NCBI GenBank assembly: GCA_046295655.1
Contig: JBKBMT010000007.1
Location: 1 to 59,005, forward strand
DNA from: JBKBMT01 sp046295655
GTDB lineage: Bacteria > Pseudomonadota > Alphaproteobacteria > Rhodobacterales > Rhodobacteraceae
Direction: 5' to 3'
DNA: 59,005 nucleotides
Position numbers and translations under genes: made by a program. The notes under the pieces are model-generated. The model did no database searches and had not been told where the DNA came from. It saw only the letters and a list, made by a program, of their open reading frames with translations. Positions 1 through 8,286 of the stretch are shown here, piece by piece (within the stretch, counting starts at the first letter, position 1; each line of letters starts with the position of its first letter).

Positions 1-228
1 CGCCACGCGCACCGTCTTGCCGGTGCCGTTCGGCAGCTGCACCACGCCGCGCACCATCTGGTCGGCATGGCGCGGATCGACGCCCAGGTTCATCGCGATC
101 TCGACGGTCTCATCGAACCTGGCCGAGGCGGCCTGCTTGATCAGGCTGACAGCATCCTCGACGGTCAGGTTGGCCTTGCCGTCGAACAGGGCACGGGCGG
201 CCTTGGTGCGTTTCGCAACTTTCGCCAT
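1..228 (-). CDS. rplA: 50S ribosomal protein L1, N-terminal part (cut by window edge)
   Basis: Large-subunit ribosomal protein that forms the L1 stalk and, in many bacteria, represses its own operon. Only the first 76 codons are inside the window; the C-terminal two thirds lie beyond base 1. The visible part starts MAKVAKRTKAARALFDG and includes the typical L1 stretch around VDPRHADQMVRG. The start ATG (226-228) is only 4 nt after the rplK stop, the usual L11-L1 arrangement, so the two are co-transcribed and probably translationally coupled. Identity is secure from both sequence and context. Confidence 0.93.
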   Translation of the reverse strand, partial: MAKVAKRTKAARALFDGKANLTVEDAVSLIKQAASARFDETVEIAMNLGVDPRHADQMVRGVVQLPNGTGKTVRVA

Positions 229-232
229 GGTC

Positions 233-685
233 TCAGCCCTTCACTTCGATGCCGCAGGACTTTGCCGAGCCGAGGATGATCTGCATGGCCGCCTCGATGT
301 CGTTGGCGCTCAGGTCCTTCATCTTCTGCTCGGCGATCTGGCGCACCTGCGCCACGGTCACGGTGCCCTGAACATGGCGGCCCGGCTTCGGGCTGCCCTG
401 CATCCGCGCGCGCTTGCCCACCGGCTTGAGCCCCGCAGCCTTCTTCAGAAGGTAGGAGGCCGGCGGCGTCTTGAGCTCCAGCGAGAACGACTTGTCCTGG
501 TAGTAGGTGATCACGACCGGGGTCGGTGCGCCGGGCTCGATGTCGGCGGTCTTGGCGTTGAATTCCTTGACGAAGGCCATGATGTTCAGCCCCCGCTGAC
601 CCAGGGCCGGGCCGACCGGCGGGGACGGGTTGGCCTGCTGGGCCTTCACCTGCAGCTTGAGCTGCCCGATAATCTTCTTGGCCAT
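233..685 (-). CDS. rplK: 50S ribosomal protein L11
   Basis: Binds the GTPase-associated region of 23S rRNA and takes part in factor-dependent GTP hydrolysis and the stringent response. The 150-residue product is full length for L11. The N-terminal domain has the Pro-rich SPPVGPALGQRGLNIMAF segment, and the C-terminal rRNA-binding domain ends in the usual GIEVKG. A good ribosome-binding site (AGAGGAGAC) lies upstream on the minus strand. The 95-nt gap to nusG holds only a 5-bp GC hairpin (709-722), which could be a leader element. Downstream rplA follows after 4 nt. Confidence 0.97.
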   Translation of the reverse strand: MAKKIIGQLKLQVKAQQANPSPPVGPALGQRGLNIMAFVKEFNAKTADIEPGAPTPVVITYYQDKSFSLELKTPPASYLLKKAAGLKPVGKRARMQGSPKPGRHVQGTVTVAQVRQIAEQKMKDLSANDIEAAMQIILGSAKSCGIEVKG

Positions 686-780
686 CTCGGCCGTCTCCTC
701 TGTTCACCGCCCCGGGCGGGGCTGTTTAGTGGTCCGGTCCGTCACCGGTCTCCCGGCGCTCGCCTCCCACGGGATCACAC

Positions 781-1314
781 TCAGGCGACCTTGGACACCT
801 GCGTGAATTCAAGCTCGACCGGCGTGGCGCGGCCAAAGATCGACACCGTGACCTTGAGCCGGTTCGAGGCCTCGTCCACCTCCTCGACCATGCCGTCGAA
901 GCCCTCGAACGGGCCGTCGTTGACCTTCACCCGCTCGCCGATGTCGAAGCGGATCAGGTTGCGCGGCGCGGCCTCGCCTTCCTCGACCCGGTTCAGGATC
1001 GCGTTCACCTCGTCATCGCGCATCGGCATCGGCTTGCCCTGGGGGCCAAGGAAGCCGGTGACCCGGTTGATCGAATTGATGAGGTGATAGCCGCGGTTCG
1101 TCATCTCCATACGCACCAGCACGTAGCCGGGCATGAAGCGCCGCTCGCTCGTCACCTTCTTGCCACGCCGGACCTCGATCACCTCTTCGGTGGGAACCAG
1201 CACTTCCTCGATCTCGTCCTGAAGGCCCGCATCCGCGACGGCCTGCCGGATCTGTTCGGCCACCTTCTTCTCGAAGTTCGAGAGAACGCTTACCGAATAC
1301 CACCGTTTCGCCAT
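781..1314 (-). CDS. nusG: Transcription termination/antitermination factor NusG
   Basis: General elongation factor that binds RNA polymerase through its NGN domain and Rho or ribosomal protein S10 through its KOW domain. The 177-residue product begins MAKRWYSVSVLSNFEKK; this start is preferred over the in-frame ATG 15 codons upstream because NusG proteins begin here. The NGN domain covers about residues 5-120 (RFMPGYVLVRMEM). The C-terminal KOW motif is VNDGPFEGFDGMVEEVD. It sits between secE and rplK as in most bacteria, but a terminator-like hairpin lies in the 140-nt gap before it, so its expression may be set separately from secE. Confidence 0.97.
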   Translation of the reverse strand: MAKRWYSVSVLSNFEKKVAEQIRQAVADAGLQDEIEEVLVPTEEVIEVRRGKKVTSERRFMPGYVLVRMEMTNRGYHLINSINRVTGFLGPQGKPMPMRDDEVNAILNRVEEGEAAPRNLIRFDIGERVKVNDGPFEGFDGMVEEVDEASNRLKVTVSIFGRATPVELEFTQVSKVA

Positions 1315-1357
1315 CGCTGCGTTGCCTCGATCTACCTGTCGCGTTTGTGCCCGGAAC

Positions 1358-1393
1358 AAAAAGCAGCGCGCACGCCGAATCGCTGCGCGCCGC
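1358..1393 (-). terminator. Intrinsic-terminator-like hairpin between secE and nusG
   Basis: Read on the minus strand, a 9-bp stem (arms 1385-1393 and 1363-1371, one G-U pair) with a 13-nt loop is followed directly by five U residues (1358-1362). It sits after secE and before nusG, both read in this direction, so it is placed to attenuate transcription inside the operon. No clear promoter could be assigned in the 43 nt between it and nusG. Confidence 0.6.
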
Positions 1394-1454
1394 CCTGCCG
1401 GATTCCGCCGCCCCCTCTATAGCCCTCGGGGCCGGCGCGCAAGGGGCAAGGGGC

Positions 1455-1652
1455 TCAACCGGCCACCGACAGGATGAACCGCAGCCCCTCGCGGATCAGA
1501 AGATCGACCAGAAAGAAGAAGATCGCGGTCAGGGTCGCCATGGCGAACACCATGACGGTGGTCAGGAAAACCTCGCGCCGGTTGGGCCAGACGATCTTGC
1601 CCACCTCCGCGCGAACCTGCTGGAGGAACTGAAAGGGGTTGGTTCTGGCCAT
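1455..1652 (-). CDS. secE: Preprotein translocase subunit SecE
   Basis: Small essential subunit of the SecYEG channel in the inner membrane, where it clamps SecY. The 65-residue product is the short single-span form usual in alphaproteobacteria. The amphipathic segment FLQQVRAEVGKIVWPNRREV carries the diagnostic VxWPxR(x)E motif, and one transmembrane helix follows at about residues 30-52. It is directly upstream of nusG on the same strand. The gene 5' of it is a lipoprotein, not the tRNA-Trp or tuf often found in relatives. The ribosome-binding site is weak. Confidence 0.95.
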   Translation of the reverse strand: MARTNPFQFLQQVRAEVGKIVWPNRREVFLTTVMVFAMATLTAIFFFLVDLLIREGLRFILSVAG

Positions 1653-1723
1653 TCGGGCACATCCGTTCTGGGTCTGCCGCCCAGTTACGCGCGGCGCGGC
1701 CGGATTTCAACCCGAAGCGGGAT

Positions 1724-1748
1724 GCCGCGGCCGCTGTCCGGCCGCGGC
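1724..1748. other. Perfect 10-bp inverted repeat between lipoprotein gene and secE
   Basis: Arms GCCGCGGCCG (1724-1733) and CGGCCGCGGC (1739-1748) flank a 5-nt loop. The hairpin lies 10 nt after the stop codon of the minus-strand lipoprotein gene and upstream of secE. There is no T-run on either side, so it would be a stable 3' end or a Rho-type site and not a classical intrinsic terminator. Confidence 0.5.
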
Positions 1749-1758
1749 AGGGCATGAT

Positions 1759-2028
1759 TTACGGACAGGGGCGCACGACGAAGGTCCCGTCGCCGCGCGC
1801 ATAGGCGCATTCGCGGGTCTGGGTGTTGCGCGCCACCATCGTGCCGGCGGTGGCGCCGGCAAGTGCGGCCAGGATGGTCCAGTTGGTGTTGGCGTTCAGC
1901 GCCTGCGCCGTCAGCACACCCAGCGCAGCGCCGCCGACACCGCCCAGAAGCTCGCGGTCGCTCGTCGTCGTGGTGCAGCCTGCCGCCAGCGTCAGGGAAA
2001 GCACCGCCGCTCCGACCAGTTTCTTCAT
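1759..2028 (-). CDS. Small glycine-zipper-like lipoprotein
   Basis: An 89-residue predicted lipoprotein. The signal sequence starts MKKLVGAAVLSLTLAAGC, with the lipobox LAAGC giving a lipidated Cys18, so it should be membrane-anchored on the periplasmic side. The mature part is rich in Gly/Ala (LLGGVGGAALGVLTAQAL and LAALAGATAGTMVA), like glycine-zipper envelope proteins, and ends with a short tail carrying two Cys (ECAYARG ... RPCP). The start at 2028 is chosen over upstream codons because of a perfect GGAGG ribosome-binding site and the signal peptide. It reads towards secE; co-transcription is possible. Function unknown. Confidence 0.75.
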   Translation of the reverse strand: MKKLVGAAVLSLTLAAGCTTTTSDRELLGGVGGAALGVLTAQALNANTNWTILAALAGATAGTMVARNTQTRECAYARGDGTFVVRPCP

Positions 2029-2125
2029 CGTCAATCCTCCTGAGTTCCGGGCGGCCGTCGCCACCCCTCCACCCGGCGCAACGCACCGGCTGCGCCCGCG
2101 GTTCCATCGACAGCCCCCTGCGATC

Positions 2126-2956
2126 TCAGCCCGCACGGGCGATGATCGCGTCAAGCAGTCGGGTCGGAAGCAGCCGGCGCAGCCAATTCATGGCGTAGGT
2201 CGGCGTTGTTATGAAATAGCGGGGGGCGGGGTTGCGGCTTTCCAGCGCCTCGACAAGCCGCCGGGTCACAGCCGACGGCGGAAGTTCGAACCGGTCCGGG
2301 CTGCGTTCGGCATAAAGCCGCCGATGCAGCTGTGCCCGGTACAGATCGGCCCGGGCCGAATTCTCCCAATCGATCCAGCGCTCGAAATGAGGGATCGAAT
2401 TGACGCGGATACGGCTGGTGATGGGACCGGGCTCGATGAGGATGACGTCGATCCCCGTTCCGCGCATTTCCAGCCGCAGCACGTCCGTCAGTCCCTCGAG
2501 CGCGTGCTTGGTCGCGACATATGCGCCGCGCCAGGGCATCGGCACGAACCCGAGGACCGATGAGCAGTTGACGATCCGCCCGTGCCCCTGCGCCCGCATC
2601 AGCGGGATCACCCTTCGCGTCAGGTCGTGCACGCCGAAGAGGTTCGTCTCGAAGATGGACCGGAGCGCGCCGCGCGGCAGGTCCTCGACGGCGCCCGGGA
2701 TCGCGAAGGCGCCGTTGTTGAACAGCGCGTCAAGCCGGCCGTCGGTCCGCATCGCCAGTTCGTGCATTGCGGCGTCGAGGCTGGCCTCGTCGGCATAGTC
2801 CAGCGGGAACGACTCCAGCCCCTCGGCCTGGAGGCGGGCACAATCCTCGGGCTTCCGGCAGGTGGCCAGCACCCGCCAGCCGCGGCGGGCCAGACCGTGG
2901 GCGGCATCGTGGCCAATGCCTGACGAACAGCCAGTGATCAGGACGGTCCGCTGCAC
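2126..2956 (-). CDS. Short-chain dehydrogenase/reductase (SDR) family oxidoreductase
   Basis: A 276-residue classical SDR, an NAD(P)-dependent oxidoreductase of the cytoplasm. The Rossmann motif TGCSSGIG occurs at about residues 8-15 and the structural motif NNGAF (a variant of NNAG) near residue 80. The catalytic Ser (NCSSVLGF) is followed by YVATK, which holds the catalytic Tyr and Lys. The start is a GTG at 2954-2956; the purine-rich GGGGGAG sits unusually close to it, but the N-terminus matches the family. Substrate cannot be read from sequence; relatives act on lipids, sterols or carbonyl compounds. It stands alone between the secE block and the SH3 gene. Confidence 0.85.
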   Translation of the reverse strand: MQRTVLITGCSSGIGHDAAHGLARRGWRVLATCRKPEDCARLQAEGLESFPLDYADEASLDAAMHELAMRTDGRLDALFNNGAFAIPGAVEDLPRGALRSIFETNLFGVHDLTRRVIPLMRAQGHGRIVNCSSVLGFVPMPWRGAYVATKHALEGLTDVLRLEMRGTGIDVILIEPGPITSRIRVNSIPHFERWIDWENSARADLYRAQLHRRLYAERSPDRFELPPSAVTRRLVEALESRNPAPRYFITTPTYAMNWLRRLLPTRLLDAIIARAG

Positions 2957-2998
2957 ATCTCCCCCGGTCTCGCGTCGGGCGCACGGCCCGAGGCCGGG

Positions 2999-3568
2999 TT
3001 AGTCGGTCAGAAGCCGCATCGCAACCCACCCCTCGATGCCGTCACCCTCGCTGCGAATCCGGGCCCAGCCGGCGGGATCGACCGCCACCACCTCGACCAC
3101 CTCGCCGCGGGTCACGCGCCCCACGACCGAAAATTCGGTGGACGGGCCGGCGCGGACATTTGCCGCAGCCGTGTTCACCCGCCTCTCGTCCCGGGCCGGC
3201 GCCGTTTCGGAAACCGTCGGCTCCTGCCGGACTGCGGCAGCAGCCGTCTCCGGCGACGCCAGGGCGACGGCCGGCTCCGGCGCGACCGGCACCGCCACGA
3301 CGGGGCTGGCGCCGGCGGAAAGGGCAACGCGCTGGATGGCAGGGCTGAGGGTGGCGGTCGCCGGCCGTTCGACGCCGCTTGTTACCGCAACCGCCGGATC
3401 CGCAACCGGTGCAGCATCGCGGGAGACAGGCGGCTCGGGCACCGCAAGCGGGGTCATGACCCGCGCCTCTGCCAATCCGCGGCGCTGCTGGTCGCCTTCG
3501 CCATAGACCGAAAGCGTCCCGTAAAGACCCAAGCCAAGCAATGTCGTCAGAAGAATGAACCTACGCAT
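2999..3568 (-). CDS. Exported SH3-domain protein
   Basis: A 189-residue protein with an N-terminal signal or anchor segment (residues 4-20, FILLTTLLGLGLYGTLS). A long Ala/Pro/Val-rich, probably disordered linker covers about residues 35-125. A C-terminal bacterial SH3 (SH3b) domain follows, with VNTAAANVRAGPSTEFSVVG and GWARIRSEGDGIEGWVA. Such domains usually bind cell-wall peptides or mediate envelope contacts. It is divergent from parC with a 123-nt gap in which no clear promoter can be seen. An open frame continues upstream antisense to parC, but the signal peptide and gene order fix the start at 3568. Confidence 0.8.
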   Translation of the reverse strand: MRRFILLTTLLGLGLYGTLSVYGEGDQQRRGLAEARVMTPLAVPEPPVSRDAAPVADPAVAVTSGVERPATATLSPAIQRVALSAGASPVVAVPVAPEPAVALASPETAAAAVRQEPTVSETAPARDERRVNTAAANVRAGPSTEFSVVGRVTRGEVVEVVAVDPAGWARIRSEGDGIEGWVAMRLLTD

Positions 3569-3691
3569 GACACCACCGAATCTCTCCTTCTTTCGTATGA
3601 TAGCATGGCTGTGGCGAAATCCGGGTCGGACTGCGCCGGAACGTGGAAACAGACACTGGCACCCTCCTCGACTCGACCTTAGACAGGCGAC

Positions 3692-5980
3692 ATGACCGAA
3701 ACACACGAACCGTCCCTGAGTTCCGAACCGCTGTCGCGGGCAATCGGCACGCGCTATCTTCAATACGCGTTGTCGACGATCATGCACCGCGCCCTGCCCG
3801 ATGCGCGCGACGGGCTGAAGCCGGTCCATCGCCGGATCCTCTATGCGATGCGCGAGCTGCGTCTGGCCTCGAACGGCGCGTTCCGCAAGTCGGCCAAGAT
3901 CACCGGCGACGTGATGGGCAACTATCATCCGCACGGCGACGCCGCGATCTACGACGCGATGGCGCGGCTCGCCCAGGATTTCGCCATGCGCTATCCGCTG
4001 GTGGACGGTCAGGGCAATTTCGGCAACATCGACGGCGACAACCCCGCCGCCAGCCGCTATACCGAGGCGCGGATGGCCAGCACGGCCGAGGCGTTGCTGG
4101 AAGGGCTGGACGAGGATTCGGTCGACTTCCGCCCCAACTACGACGGCACCCTGCGCGAACCTGTCGTGCTGCCGGCCTCGTTCCCCAACCTGCTGGCCAA
4201 CGGCGCCAGCGGCATTGCGGTGGGCATGGCGACCTCGATCCCGCCGCACAACATCGGCGAGCTTCTGGCGGCAGCGCGGGCATTGATCGACCGGCCCGAC
4301 ATCGACGACGACGCGCTGGCCGCACTGGTGCCGGGCCCGGATTTCCCCACCGGCGGGGTCATCGTGGACCCGCCCGAGACGATCCGCGAGACCTATCGGA
4401 CGGGGCGCGGCGCGTTCCGGCTGCGGGCGCGCTGGCAGGTCGAGGATCTGGGCCGCGGCACCTGGCAGATCGTGGTGACGGAAATCCCGTACCAGGTGCA
4501 GAAGGCCAAGCTGATCGAAAAGCTGGCCGACCTGATCCAGTCCAGGAAGATCCCAGCGCTGGCCGACATCCGCGACGAATCGGCCGACGACGTGCGCATC
4601 GTGATCGAGCCGCGGGCGCGCACCGTGGACCCCGAGCTGCTGATGGGGCAGCTGTTCCGCGCCTCGGATCTGGAGGTGCGCTTTCCCCTCAACATGAACG
4701 TGCTGATCGACGGAAAGGTGCCGAAGGTCTGTTCGCTGAAGGAAGTTCTGCGCGCCTGGCTCGACCATCGCCGCGACGTGCTGCTGCGCCGATCGCGGCA
4801 CCGGATCGAGAAGATCGACCACCGGCTCGAGGTCCTGGAAGGCTTCATCATCGCCTATCTGAACCTCGACCGGGTGATCGACATCATCCGCTACGACAAC
4901 GACCCCAAGGCCGCGCTGATGCGCGAGGCCTGGGGCCGGAGCTTCGTCCGCGCGACGTCCGAGAAGGATTACGTCAGCCCCGCGCCGGGCGAGGGCGAGC
5001 TGACCGAGATGCAGGCCGAGGCGATCCTCAACATGCGGCTGCGCAGCCTGCGGCGGCTGGAAGAGATCGAGTTGCGGCGCGAGCGCGATGCCCTGATGGC
5101 CGAGCGGGCGGAACTGGCCGATCTGCTGGAGTCCGACCGCCTGCAATGGAAACGGATCGCGGCCGAGCTGCGCGAGGCCGACCGACGGTTCGGGGAGGGC
5201 AGTCCCGGCGGGGCGCGGCGCACCGGCTTTGCCGAGGCCGGCGAGGTCGAGGACGTACCGGTCGAGGCGATAATCGAACGCGAGCCGATCACGGTGATCC
5301 TGTCGCGCATGGGCTGGGTCCGCGCGATGAAGGGCCATATCGACCCAGCCACCGAGCTCAAGTTCAAGGACGGCGACGGGCCGCAGTTCCTGCTGCACGC
5401 CGAAACCACCGACCGGCTTCTGTTCTTTGCCAGCAATGGCCGGTTCTACACCGTTCTGGGCGCCAACCTTCCCGGCGGGCGCGGCATGGGCGAGCCGTTG
5501 CGGCTGATCGTCGATCTGCCGAACGAGGCCGCCGTTGTGGCGATCCTGCCGTGGCGGTCCGGTGACAAGCTGCTGGTCGCCTCGTCGGACGGCGACGGGT
5601 TCGTGGTACCCTCGGACGAGGTTCTTGCCCAGACCCGGGCCGGCAAGACGGTCCTGACCTTCCGCGACGGGGCGCGGGCGCTTCTGGTCCGACGTGTGGA
5701 CGGCGATCATGTCGCCGTCGTGGGCGAGAACCGCAAGCTTCTGGTCTTCCCGCTGGACGAGCTGCCCGAGATGACCCGCGGCAAGGGGGTCCGGCTGCAG
5801 AAGTACAAGGATGGCGGGCTGGCCGATGCAGTGACGCTCAGGCTGGCCGACGGGCTGTCGTGGAAGGATCCGGCGGGACGGACGCGACACGAGCCGGATC
5901 TGTCCGAGTGGCTGGGCAAGCGCGCCACCGCCGGGCGGATGGCGCCGCGCGGCTTCCCGCGCGACAACCGTTTCGGCTGA
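3692..5980 (+). CDS. parC: DNA topoisomerase IV subunit A
   Basis: Cleavage-religation subunit of topoisomerase IV, which decatenates daughter chromosomes together with ParE. The 762-residue product has the GyrA/ParC breakage-reunion domain from residue about 20, with the active-site Tyr123 in ASRYTEARMA, then the coiled-coil region and a short C-terminal beta-propeller (about 510-745). The length and the absence of GyrA-box glycine-rich repeats favour ParC over GyrA. The quinolone-pocket helix reads HPHGDAAIYD, so Ala84 and Asp88 stand where E. coli ParC has Ser80 and Glu84. It is monocistronic, facing a convergent DUF533 gene 14 nt away. Confidence 0.95.
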   Translation: MTETHEPSLSSEPLSRAIGTRYLQYALSTIMHRALPDARDGLKPVHRRILYAMRELRLASNGAFRKSAKITGDVMGNYHPHGDAAIYDAMARLAQDFAMRYPLVDGQGNFGNIDGDNPAASRYTEARMASTAEALLEGLDEDSVDFRPNYDGTLREPVVLPASFPNLLANGASGIAVGMATSIPPHNIGELLAAARALIDRPDIDDDALAALVPGPDFPTGGVIVDPPETIRETYRTGRGAFRLRARWQVEDLGRGTWQIVVTEIPYQVQKAKLIEKLADLIQSRKIPALADIRDESADDVRIVIEPRARTVDPELLMGQLFRASDLEVRFPLNMNVLIDGKVPKVCSLKEVLRAWLDHRRDVLLRRSRHRIEKIDHRLEVLEGFIIAYLNLDRVIDIIRYDNDPKAALMREAWGRSFVRATSEKDYVSPAPGEGELTEMQAEAILNMRLRSLRRLEEIELRRERDALMAERAELADLLESDRLQWKRIAAELREADRRFGEGSPGGARRTGFAEAGEVEDVPVEAIIEREPITVILSRMGWVRAMKGHIDPATELKFKDGDGPQFLLHAETTDRLLFFASNGRFYTVLGANLPGGRGMGEPLRLIVDLPNEAAVVAILPWRSGDKLLVASSDGDGFVVPSDEVLAQTRAGKTVLTFRDGARALLVRRVDGDHVAVVGENRKLLVFPLDELPEMTRGKGVRLQKYKDGGLADAVTLRLADGLSWKDPAGRTRHEPDLSEWLGKRATAGRMAPRGFPRDNRFG

Positions 5981-5994
5981 TCAGGTTCGCCCGA

Positions 5995-6753
5995 TCAGGC
6001 GGAGCCGGGCTCGCGCAGCGATACCACCCGCTCGCCGGTGTCCCGGTCCAGCCCGAGGGCCGCCGCAAGTTCCGACAGGAAGGCGGATTCCGCCGGATTG
6101 TCCGCGCGCGCGGTCGAGGCGGCGGCGGCATAGACCGCTTCGGCCAGATCGGGAGGCGTGGCGGCAGCCAGCGCCCGGGCATCGACCGGCGCCGACATCT
6201 CGCGCAGGACGAAATTGATATCCTGTGCCGTGCCTTTCTCGGCCGCGGCCACGATCCGGTCGCGCTGATCGGGGTCGATGTGCCCGTCGGCACGCGCGCC
6301 CTGGATCATCGCACGCAGCAGTAGCGCCGCGACCGCCTCATGCTCGGGCGAGGTCTGCACCGCCTGACCTTCGCCCGCGGCCTTGACCCGCTCGGCAAAG
6401 CCGGGCTCGGCCGACGCTCCGGACGGAGCGGACCCCGACCCAGCCGCCGCTGCGGCATCGTCGCCGCCCATCCAGCCCGACACCCGCCGGCCGACATCGG
6501 ATTTCTGAAACGCATCGACGACCAGGGCGAAGGGGTCGTTCGGGTCGAAGCCGGCCTCACCGGCCTCGCGCCGCTGCCGCAGACCCGCGATCAGCCGGTC
6601 GAGGGGGGAATTGGCGCGCGGACGGCTCATCCGCTCGATCCATCCCAGCGCGCCGCCGCGCTGGTCCAGTCGGCGTTTCTCGGCCTCGTTGCGCAGCGCG
6701 CCGTATCCGGCACCGGCGAGGGCGACATTGGCAAGGGTGGCAAGCAGGCTCAT
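5995..6753 (-). CDS. DUF533/TerB-like (YebE-type) protein
   Basis: A 252-residue protein similar in layout to the YebE/DUF533 family. It has a hydrophobic Ala/Gly-rich N-terminus (MSLLATLANVALAGAGYGAL), a variable Ala/Ser/Gly linker at about 98-118, then a helical TerB-like domain. That domain contains LLLRAMIQGARADGHIDPDQ (an acidic helix pair typical of TerB folds) and ends near DLAEAVYAAAA. The role of the family is not established; members are envelope-associated and sometimes stress-induced. The start is set by a GGAGG site just upstream of 6753. It ends 14 nt from the parC stop (convergent). Confidence 0.7.
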   Translation of the reverse strand: MSLLATLANVALAGAGYGALRNEAEKRRLDQRGGALGWIERMSRPRANSPLDRLIAGLRQRREAGEAGFDPNDPFALVVDAFQKSDVGRRVSGWMGGDDAAAAAGSGSAPSGASAEPGFAERVKAAGEGQAVQTSPEHEAVAALLLRAMIQGARADGHIDPDQRDRIVAAAEKGTAQDINFVLREMSAPVDARALAAATPPDLAEAVYAAAASTARADNPAESAFLSELAAALGLDRDTGERVVSLREPGSA

Positions 6754-6812
6754 GACAGATCCTCCGGGGGCTACGGGCGCACAACGCAGCCGCCGCGATC
6801 CGGTTGCACTTG

Positions 6813-8174
6813 TCAGAGCCGCTCCACCTCCAGCCACACGCCTCCCTCCGGCCGGAGCGTCAGGATCATGACCGGCTGCGGATCGCGCCCACGGACAAGC
6901 CCGAACCGGAACCGCGCCAGCAACGTCGCGAGGATGATGACCGCCTCCTGTATGGCGAAATTCGCCCCGATGCAGATGCGCGGGCCGTCGCCGAAGGGCA
7001 GATAGGCGAACCGTCGGATGGCCTTCGGATCGCGGAACCGGTCCGGGTCGAACCGGTCGGGCTCGGGCCACAGCAACCGGTGCCGGTGCAGCGCATAGAT
7101 CGGCAGGATGATCGTGTCTCCCGGGCGCACCTCGCGCCCGCCCAGGGTGTCGGCTGCGCGCGCGGTCCGGGCCAGGAAGGCCGCGGGGGGATACAGGCGC
7201 AGCGCCTCGTCCACGATCCGGCGCACAAGGGGCAGCCGTGCGATGTCGTCCGCCGTCGCGGCCCGGGCGCCCAGAAGCCCTTGCGCCTCGTGGCGCGCCC
7301 GGTCCTGCACGTCCTGGTCGAAGGCGCAGAGATAAAGCGCCCAGGCCAGGGTCAGCGCCGTGGTCTCATGCCCGGCGACGATGAAGGTCAGCAGGTTGTC
7401 GCGCAACTCGTCGGTCGTCATCTGCCGGCCCGATTTCGGATCGGACCCGGCCATCAGAAGGTCGAGCAGGTCGGGCACCCCGGGCGCGCCGTCCCGCCGG
7501 CGTGTCTCGATCGCCCCGTCGGCAACCCGCTTCATCTCGCGCAGCGCGGCGCCGGACACCAGCCGCGCGGGTCGCGGCACCCATCCCGGCAGGCCGAGGA
7601 TGTCCAGCAGCGAGACCTTCGCCGTCTGGGCGATATAGGCCTCGATGGCGCGATGCACCGCATCCCGGTCGAAGGCCGGGCCGCCGGAAAAGGTCACGTC
7701 CGAGATCACCTCGAACGTGGCGGTCACCATGGCATCGTGCACATCGACGGCGCGGCCGGCGCCCGCGGCGATGCGGTCTGCCGCGCGTTCTGCGGCCGCG
7801 GTCATCACCGGGGCTAGTGCCGCAACATTGCGCTGGCTGAACACCGGCGCGGCGGTGCGGCGCTGCCACAGCCAGTCCTCGCCCTCGGCAATGAACAGGC
7901 TGCGCCCGATGGCCGGGGTCAGGATCAGCTTGGTGACGTCCGACTTCGGATACTCCTCGACCCGGTCGCGCAGCACCCGCCGGAGGGCATCGGGGTCCAT
8001 CACCATGTGCCACCGCTTGCCGGTACGGCCCGACACCATGGGCTGCCGTGTCGCAAGCTCGGGGATCAGCTCCAGCACGTTGCGCCGCCCCGCCCGGAGC
8101 GTCCCGAGGATGCCCAAGGGCCGCGTCGCCAGCGGTACGCGCACCGGAAGCCGCGCTGCCAAGCCACCGTCCAT
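6813..8174 (-). CDS. Cytochrome P450
   Basis: Heme-thiolate monooxygenase of 453 residues, inserting one oxygen atom into an organic substrate. The I-helix motif AGHETT is at 267-272, the K-helix ExxR (EALR) at 323-326, and the heme loop FGDGPRICIG places the Fe-binding Cys at 401. There is no membrane anchor, so it is a soluble bacterial class I-type enzyme that needs a ferredoxin and reductase; neither is encoded nearby. The start at 8174 is supported by an AGGAGGT ribosome-binding site; the upstream in-frame codons lack one. The overall pattern (HMVMDPDALRRVL, EDWLWQRR) resembles P450s acting on fatty acids or terpenes, but the substrate cannot be told. Confidence 0.93.
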   Translation of the reverse strand: MDGGLAARLPVRVPLATRPLGILGTLRAGRRNVLELIPELATRQPMVSGRTGKRWHMVMDPDALRRVLRDRVEEYPKSDVTKLILTPAIGRSLFIAEGEDWLWQRRTAAPVFSQRNVAALAPVMTAAAERAADRIAAGAGRAVDVHDAMVTATFEVISDVTFSGGPAFDRDAVHRAIEAYIAQTAKVSLLDILGLPGWVPRPARLVSGAALREMKRVADGAIETRRRDGAPGVPDLLDLLMAGSDPKSGRQMTTDELRDNLLTFIVAGHETTALTLAWALYLCAFDQDVQDRARHEAQGLLGARAATADDIARLPLVRRIVDEALRLYPPAAFLARTARAADTLGGREVRPGDTIILPIYALHRHRLLWPEPDRFDPDRFRDPKAIRRFAYLPFGDGPRICIGANFAIQEAVIILATLLARFRFGLVRGRDPQPVMILTLRPEGGVWLEVERL

Positions 8175-8286
8175 GACGCACCTCCTGAACCCACAGATAG
8201 GTGCGGGCGGCGTCGGGAAAACCCCGCGGGCGGTTGTCGGCCCCCCCGGCATGCGCTAGTCAGGCGAAACCCTGACGGAGCTGCCC

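Noticed and set aside
1653..1758. tRNA-Trp gene expected upstream of secE
   Set aside because: No cloverleaf or T-loop sequence is present here; the space holds only a GC hairpin. No tRNA or rRNA gene was recognised anywhere in the window.
3569..5890. Very long minus-strand open frame antisense to parC (joined to the SH3 gene)
   Set aside because: Its sequence is Gln/His/Arg-rich without any domain, and the plus strand encodes full-length ParC. It is an effect of high GC third positions.
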